Shown here: piece after piece, positions 13,763-16,840 of the stretch
Numbering within the stretch: position 1 is the first letter of the stretch
Layout of the letters: each line of letters starts with the position of its first letter
From: Tannerella sp.
GTDB lineage: Bacteria > Bacteroidota > Bacteroidia > Bacteroidales > Tannerellaceae
Assembly (NCBI GenBank): GCA_031282485.1
Contig: JAITDQ010000191.1
Coordinates: 1 to 16,840 of the forward strand
DNA length: 16,840 nucleotides
Reading direction: 5' to 3'
The notes under the pieces: generated by a model
Seen by the model: only the letters and a program-made list of their open reading frames with translations
The model's database searches: none
Told to the model about the DNA's origin: nothing
Position numbers and translations under genes: made by a program

Positions 13763-14470
13763 TTATAGACTTATTCCAAATACGAAATAACATTTTTCTC
13801 CATAAGGATCGAACGTTATTTTTGTGAAAGCGGGAAGAGAAAAGGAATCCGTTATTTTTATTTCTTTTCCTACCGTTACTCCGATATTTACTATGTTGAA
13901 TTTGTCGGAGTAAATACCTTCCCATGGCGTCATGCCCAGTTCGGCTTTCAAATCAAGTCCGCCCAGTTTGAACGGCGCGCTTGCCTCGATGTACGTGGAG
14001 TATGCCCTGTCGCCGTCGAGTTTGTAGTCCGTTCCTGCGAAATTGGTGTTCCAGACGATTGCGGCAGGACCGAAATCATATCCGAGGGTTGCTTCGAAAA
14101 TATGCGCCGTCGTATTTGCCGAATAGTCAAAATAATTATTGATTTCTTCGTCTGCATTTAGCGTATTAAACCAGTAATCCGTGATTGCGACGCTGAATCC
14201 CCCGATACCGTAGCCAATCGTAAAATCAAACTCTTTCGTGTCGTTGCTGTCGTACCCGACCGACCCCCATGCCGCAAGGGAAAAGCCGGCTACCGATACC
14301 GACGCTCCCGGCTGTATGGATACGCCCCCTAAATACTGACCGCGCCAGATATAGCTGCTCACTATATCGCCACCTGCCGAAACCTCAACTCCCTGCGCTT
14401 TCGCAAGAGAACTCGCTGCAAAAAATGCTACTGCGAGCATTACTAACTTTTTTAAAACAATTCTTCTCAT
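13763..14470 (-). CDS. Putative outer membrane beta-barrel porin linked to ammonium uptake (TorF/Gcw_chp-like)
   Basis: 235 residues. A signal peptide (MRRIVLKKLVMLAVAFFAASSLAKA, cleavage before QG) is followed by alternating amphipathic strands rich in Gly, Ser, Tyr and Phe. Examples are VEVSAGGDIVSSYIWRGQYL, SVSVAGFSLAAWGSVGY and FDFTIGYGIGGFSVAITDYWF. The chain ends on a strand with FVFGISL, as barrels do. The SSYIWRG start and GY..G pattern recall the Gcw_chp (PF09694)/TorF family of putative porins, some of which I recall sitting beside glnK-amtB in Proteobacteria. It is first in the unit ahead of glnK, so an outer membrane entry route for ammonium or a nitrogen compound is a reasonable inference, not shown. 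Family assignment is by eye and tentative. Confidence 0.8.
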   Translation of the reverse strand: MRRIVLKKLVMLAVAFFAASSLAKAQGVEVSAGGDIVSSYIWRGQYLGGVSIQPGASVSVAGFSLAAWGSVGYDSNDTKEFDFTIGYGIGGFSVAITDYWFNTLNADEEINNYFDYSANTTAHIFEATLGYDFGPAAIVWNTNFAGTDYKLDGDRAYSTYIEASAPFKLGGLDLKAELGMTPWEGIYSDKFNIVNIGVTVGKEIKITDSFSLPAFTKITFDPYGEKCYFVFGISL

Positions 14471-14505
14471 ACCTTTTTCTTTTTAAATTAAAACTAATAT
14501 CTATC

Positions 14506-14536
14506 AAAACCTATTGTATATCTATGAAAATACGAA
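14506..14536 (-). promoter_or_regulatory. Near-consensus promoter of the porin-glnK-amt unit
   Basis: On the minus strand, TTCG (14536-14533) is 19 bp from TAGGTTTT (14513-14506), which is followed by G. Against TTTG-N19-TAnnTTTG this has one mismatch in each box and exact spacing. It lies about 36 nt upstream of the porin ATG, so the nitrogen genes can be transcribed apart from dapF-dapL. Confidence 0.5.
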
Positions 14537-14590
14537 TGTTTCAGTTAAGGAGCGTCAGGTGACAACCGACAATTTCCGTAAAACTTTATC

Positions 14591-15817
14591 TCATAACCAT
14601 TTCTTTAATCTGTACAGGGCTTCTTCGGTGTTTTCGCGGTTTCCGAATGCCGTAAACCGGAAATATCCTTCGCCGCTTGGCCCGAAGCCGACTCCCGGCG
14701 TTCCTACGATTGCGGTTTCATAAAGCAACTGATCGAAAAATTTCCATGACTTCGTCCTGTTTGGCGTCTGCATCCATATATAGGGTGCATTATCGCCGCC
14801 AAAAACATTCAAACCGCATGACAGGAGGCCTTTTTTCAGGATTTTGGCGTTTGTCATATAGTAGTCTATATTTTCCTGTACCTGAGCTGCGCCTTCGGGT
14901 GTGAATGTGGCTTCCGCACCGCGCTGGGTGATGTAACTTGTTCCGTTAAATTTCGTACACTGGCGCCGGTTCCACATCCGGTTGAGCGGAACTTTTTCGC
15001 CGGTGAGCGTAAATTCGTTTAATTCTCTGGGAACAACGGTATATCCGCATCTTACGCCCGTAAATCCTGCCGTTTTGGAAAAACTGCGAAATTCGACGGC
15101 AACTTTTTTTGCACCTCTTATTTCGTAGATGGAATGGGGTATATCCGGGTCGGAGATATATCTTTCATACGCAGCGTCATACAGTATTAATACATCGTTT
15201 GTCAATGCGTAATTCACCCACATCTTAAGCGCGTCTTTCGTCAGGGCTGTTCCTGTCGGGTTGTTTGGATAACACAGGTACAGGATATCAATTCTGCGTG
15301 ACGGCAGTTCGGGGATGAAATTGTTTTCGGCCGTACACGGTATATAAACAATGTTACTCCATTTGCCGCTTTCCAAAACGCCCGCGCGTCCGGCCATTAC
15401 ATTGGAATCAATATATACGGGATAGATTGGGTCCGTAACGCCGACGCAGTTGTCATGCCTCAACATGTCTCCTATATTTCCGGCGTCACTCTTGGCGCCG
15501 TCGTTAATAAAGATTTCATTTGGTTCAAGGCTGACTCCACGCGAGGCGTAATCATGTTTGATGATCGCATCCGTCAAAAAAGAATAGCCCTGTTCCGGTC
15601 CGTATCCGCGGAACGTCTCCGCTTTGCTCATTTCATCCACCGCCCTGTGCATCGCATCGCATACTGCTTTGGGCAGCGGACGGGTCACATCTCCAATCCC
15701 TAAACTGATAACTTTGTCTTTCGGGTGCGTCACTTTGAAAGCGTTTACTTTCTTTGCAATATCGGAAAACAAATAATTATCAGGTATCTTTAGAAAATTT
15801 TCATTTACTAATGCCAT
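14591..15817 (-). CDS. dapL: LL-diaminopimelate aminotransferase
   Basis: 408 residues, the usual length of DapL. It converts tetrahydrodipicolinate and glutamate directly to LL-diaminopimelate, bypassing the succinylase or acetylase route to lysine and meso-DAP. It has fold type I PLP features: Lys248 in RSFSKTAGFTGVRCGY as Schiff-base lysine, CYPNNPTGTAL (182-192), Asp214 and Tyr217 in LYDAAYERYI. The N-terminal LGIGDVTRPLPKAV (39-52) and GYGPEQGYSFL (71-81) are strongly DapL-like and separate it from ordinary aspartate aminotransferases. dapF, the next enzyme, lies 76 nt upstream on the same strand. A 25-bp element shared with the asnA leader lies 17 nt before its ATG. No terminator is seen between it and the porin gene. 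Confidence 0.95.
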   Translation of the reverse strand: MALVNENFLKIPDNYLFSDIAKKVNAFKVTHPKDKVISLGIGDVTRPLPKAVCDAMHRAVDEMSKAETFRGYGPEQGYSFLTDAIIKHDYASRGVSLEPNEIFINDGAKSDAGNIGDMLRHDNCVGVTDPIYPVYIDSNVMAGRAGVLESGKWSNIVYIPCTAENNFIPELPSRRIDILYLCYPNNPTGTALTKDALKMWVNYALTNDVLILYDAAYERYISDPDIPHSIYEIRGAKKVAVEFRSFSKTAGFTGVRCGYTVVPRELNEFTLTGEKVPLNRMWNRRQCTKFNGTSYITQRGAEATFTPEGAAQVQENIDYYMTNAKILKKGLLSCGLNVFGGDNAPYIWMQTPNRTKSWKFFDQLLYETAIVGTPGVGFGPSGEGYFRFTAFGNRENTEEALYRLKKWL

Positions 15818-15834
15818 AAAATGTTGTTCTTTTA

Positions 15835-15859
15835 ATTGATTATTTGATATGTTTTTTGC
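15835..15859 (-). promoter_or_regulatory. 25-bp leader element upstream of dapL (shared with asnA)
   Basis: On the minus strand it starts GCAAAAAACATAT and ends AATCAAT. It differs from the asnA copy at two positions and has the same 17-nt distance to the start codon. The 17 nt between element and ATG are not conserved, so the two genes have not simply duplicated their whole leaders recently. Confidence 0.6.
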
Positions 15860-15893
15860 TTTATGTTTGTTTTTATGATTTCATCATGTCTCG

Positions 15894-16703
15894 TTACGGG
15901 TCGTCGATATAACCTTCGAATACGTTTACGGCTTCGCCCGTCATCCGAATACGGTTGTCTTCGTCCCATAAGACGGAGAGGATACCTCCGTCCATTATTA
16001 TGTTGGTTTCACGTCCTGTTTTTCCTTTTGCCGCACATACGGCGAGTGTGGCGCATGCCCCCGTTCCGCAAGCCATTGTTATACCGGAGCCCCGTTCCCA
16101 TACCCGCATGCGAACATTGTTTTTGTCTTTTATTTCGGCAAACTCAACGTTTGTACGGTCGGGGAACAGCGGATTGTTTTCGATGAGCGGGCCGACCGTT
16201 TCCAAATCGATTTTTTGAATATCGTCAACGATGATTACGAAATGGGGATTTCCCATGGAAGCAATCGTTCCTTCGTATGTATCGTTTGCGGCTTTTACAG
16301 CAGTTGACTTGTCGTCTACTTCGGGCGTTCCCATGTCTACTGTAACCGATTTAACCCGATTGTTGTCAATATGTAATTTTAATGTCTTTATACCGGACAA
16401 AGTGTCAAGCAAGAGGGTTGTTTTCGTTGTAAGTCCCTGTTCGTATACATATTTGCCGATGCACCGGGTTGCGTTTCCACACATCATGGCTTCGGAACCG
16501 TCTGCGTTGAATATCCGCATACTGAAATCGGCTTTGTCGGATTTTCCTATTAAAACAAGTCCGTCGGACCCTATGCCTGTATGATATTCACTCCAACGTT
16601 TCGCCTTCTCTTCAGGGTCAACGATTGTATGTTTCATTGTGTTTACATATATATAATCGTTACCCGAACCGTGCATTTTGTGAAAGTGAATTTTACTTGT
16701 CAT
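15894..16703 (-). CDS. dapF: Diaminopimelate epimerase
   Basis: 269 residues. It interconverts LL- and meso-diaminopimelate without cofactor, the step after DapL, supplying peptidoglycan and lysine. Both active-site cysteines are present: Cys75 in MMCGNATRC and Cys212 in [11 protein letters not shown]. The N-terminal [14 protein letters not shown] (8-21), [10 protein letters not shown] (43-52), SMGNPHFVI (149-157) and the [11 protein letters not shown] half of the second active site are typical. The frame is open from an ATG at 16751, but that one overlaps the proposed -7 box and adds 16 Asn/Gln-rich residues, so 16703 ([16 protein letters not shown]) is chosen. It is the first gene of the minus-strand series visible here. 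Confidence 0.95.
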   Translation of the reverse strand: MTSKIHFHKMHGSGNDYIYVNTMKHTIVDPEEKAKRWSEYHTGIGSDGLVLIGKSDKADFSMRIFNADGSEAMMCGNATRCIGKYVYEQGLTTKTTLLLDTLSGIKTLKLHIDNNRVKSVTVDMGTPEVDDKSTAVKAANDTYEGTIASMGNPHFVIIVDDIQKIDLETVGPLIENNPLFPDRTNVEFAEIKDKNNVRMRVWERGSGITMACGTGACATLAVCAAKGKTGRETNIIMDGGILSVLWDEDNRIRMTGEAVNVFEGYIDDP

Positions 16704-16752
16704 TTGTCGTGTATTTTTATTATAATGATTTACATTTTGTTCATTTTGCACT

Positions 16753-16784
16753 GCAAATATATGTCATTTTGTAATGATATTTGC
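16753..16784. repeat. Inverted repeat over the dapF promoter
   Basis: GCAAATAT (16753-16760) and ATATTTGC (16777-16784) are perfect 8-bp arms 16 bp apart. Inside them TCATT (16764-16768) and AATGA (16773-16777) are also complementary. CATTTTG occurs at 16733, 16742 and 16765, with an inverted copy at 16797. It may be an operator or only A/T-rich symmetry. Confidence 0.45.
16754..16761 (-). promoter_or_regulatory. Likely -7 element of dapF
   Basis: On the minus strand 16761-16754 reads TATATTTG, an exact TAnnTTTG. It lies 50 nt upstream of the chosen ATG. No TTTG is found 19 bp upstream, so the -33 part is weak. The box lies inside an inverted repeat (16753-16784). Confidence 0.5.
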
Positions 16785-16840
16785 AATAAATACGAACAAA
16801 ATGATAAATTATTTTATGATGTGATAAATTGTTTTTATAT

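Noticed and set aside
16704..16751. Longer dapF start
   Set aside because: It adds an Asn/Gln-rich segment absent from the family and begins next to the proposed -7 box.

Overview
The window looks like a chromosomal segment of a Bacteroidetes bacterium, most likely order Bacteroidales; I do not name a genus. The evidence is the gene set (type III glutamine synthetase GlnN, ammonia-dependent AsnA, the LL-diaminopimelate aminotransferase route, DAHP synthase with a C-terminal chorismate mutase) and promoters of the Bacteroidetes form TTTG-N19-TAnnTTTG, two of them exact (5-35 and 3900-3930). Start codons mostly follow A/T-rich leaders without a clear Shine-Dalgarno sequence. No tRNA, rRNA, insertion sequence, prophage or CRISPR array is visible.

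Layout, + strand (1-8100). An FkbM-type methyltransferase (80-1183) is followed by a secreted DUF1080/3-keto-glycoside hydrolase-like protein (1236-2018) and a strong terminator. A two-gene phosphate uptake operon comes next: a PhoU-like DUF47 protein and a PiT permease (2181-3857). An aromatic amino acid operon follows (4152-8096): prephenate dehydratase, a PLP aminotransferase, DAHP synthase/chorismate mutase, and prephenate dehydrogenase. It covers pathway entry and every post-chorismate step to Phe and Tyr, with chorismate mutase present only as the fusion domain.

The most striking feature is the 5' leader of that operon (about 3936-4091). An exact-consensus promoter precedes a 17-codon leader ORF, MRNYFNTYFYFYFYFSR, in which 10 of 17 residues are alternating Tyr and Phe. 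Mutually exclusive anti-antiterminator, antiterminator and terminator helices follow. This is the logic of a ribosome-mediated attenuator sensing both Phe and Tyr.

The gap 8097-8600 holds four tandem 21-bp units, a strong terminator for the opposite strand and a stray copy of a sequence element, but no convincing gene.

Layout, - strand (16840-8518, transcribed right to left). dapF and dapL supply meso-diaminopimelate and lysine. An outer membrane beta-barrel protein with its own near-consensus promoter follows, then glnK (P-II), amt, asnA and glnN, ending at the terminator 8518-8550. Together these take up ammonium across both membranes, sense nitrogen status, and fix ammonium into asparagine and glutamine. 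A near-identical 25-bp element lies exactly 17 nt upstream of both dapL and asnA.
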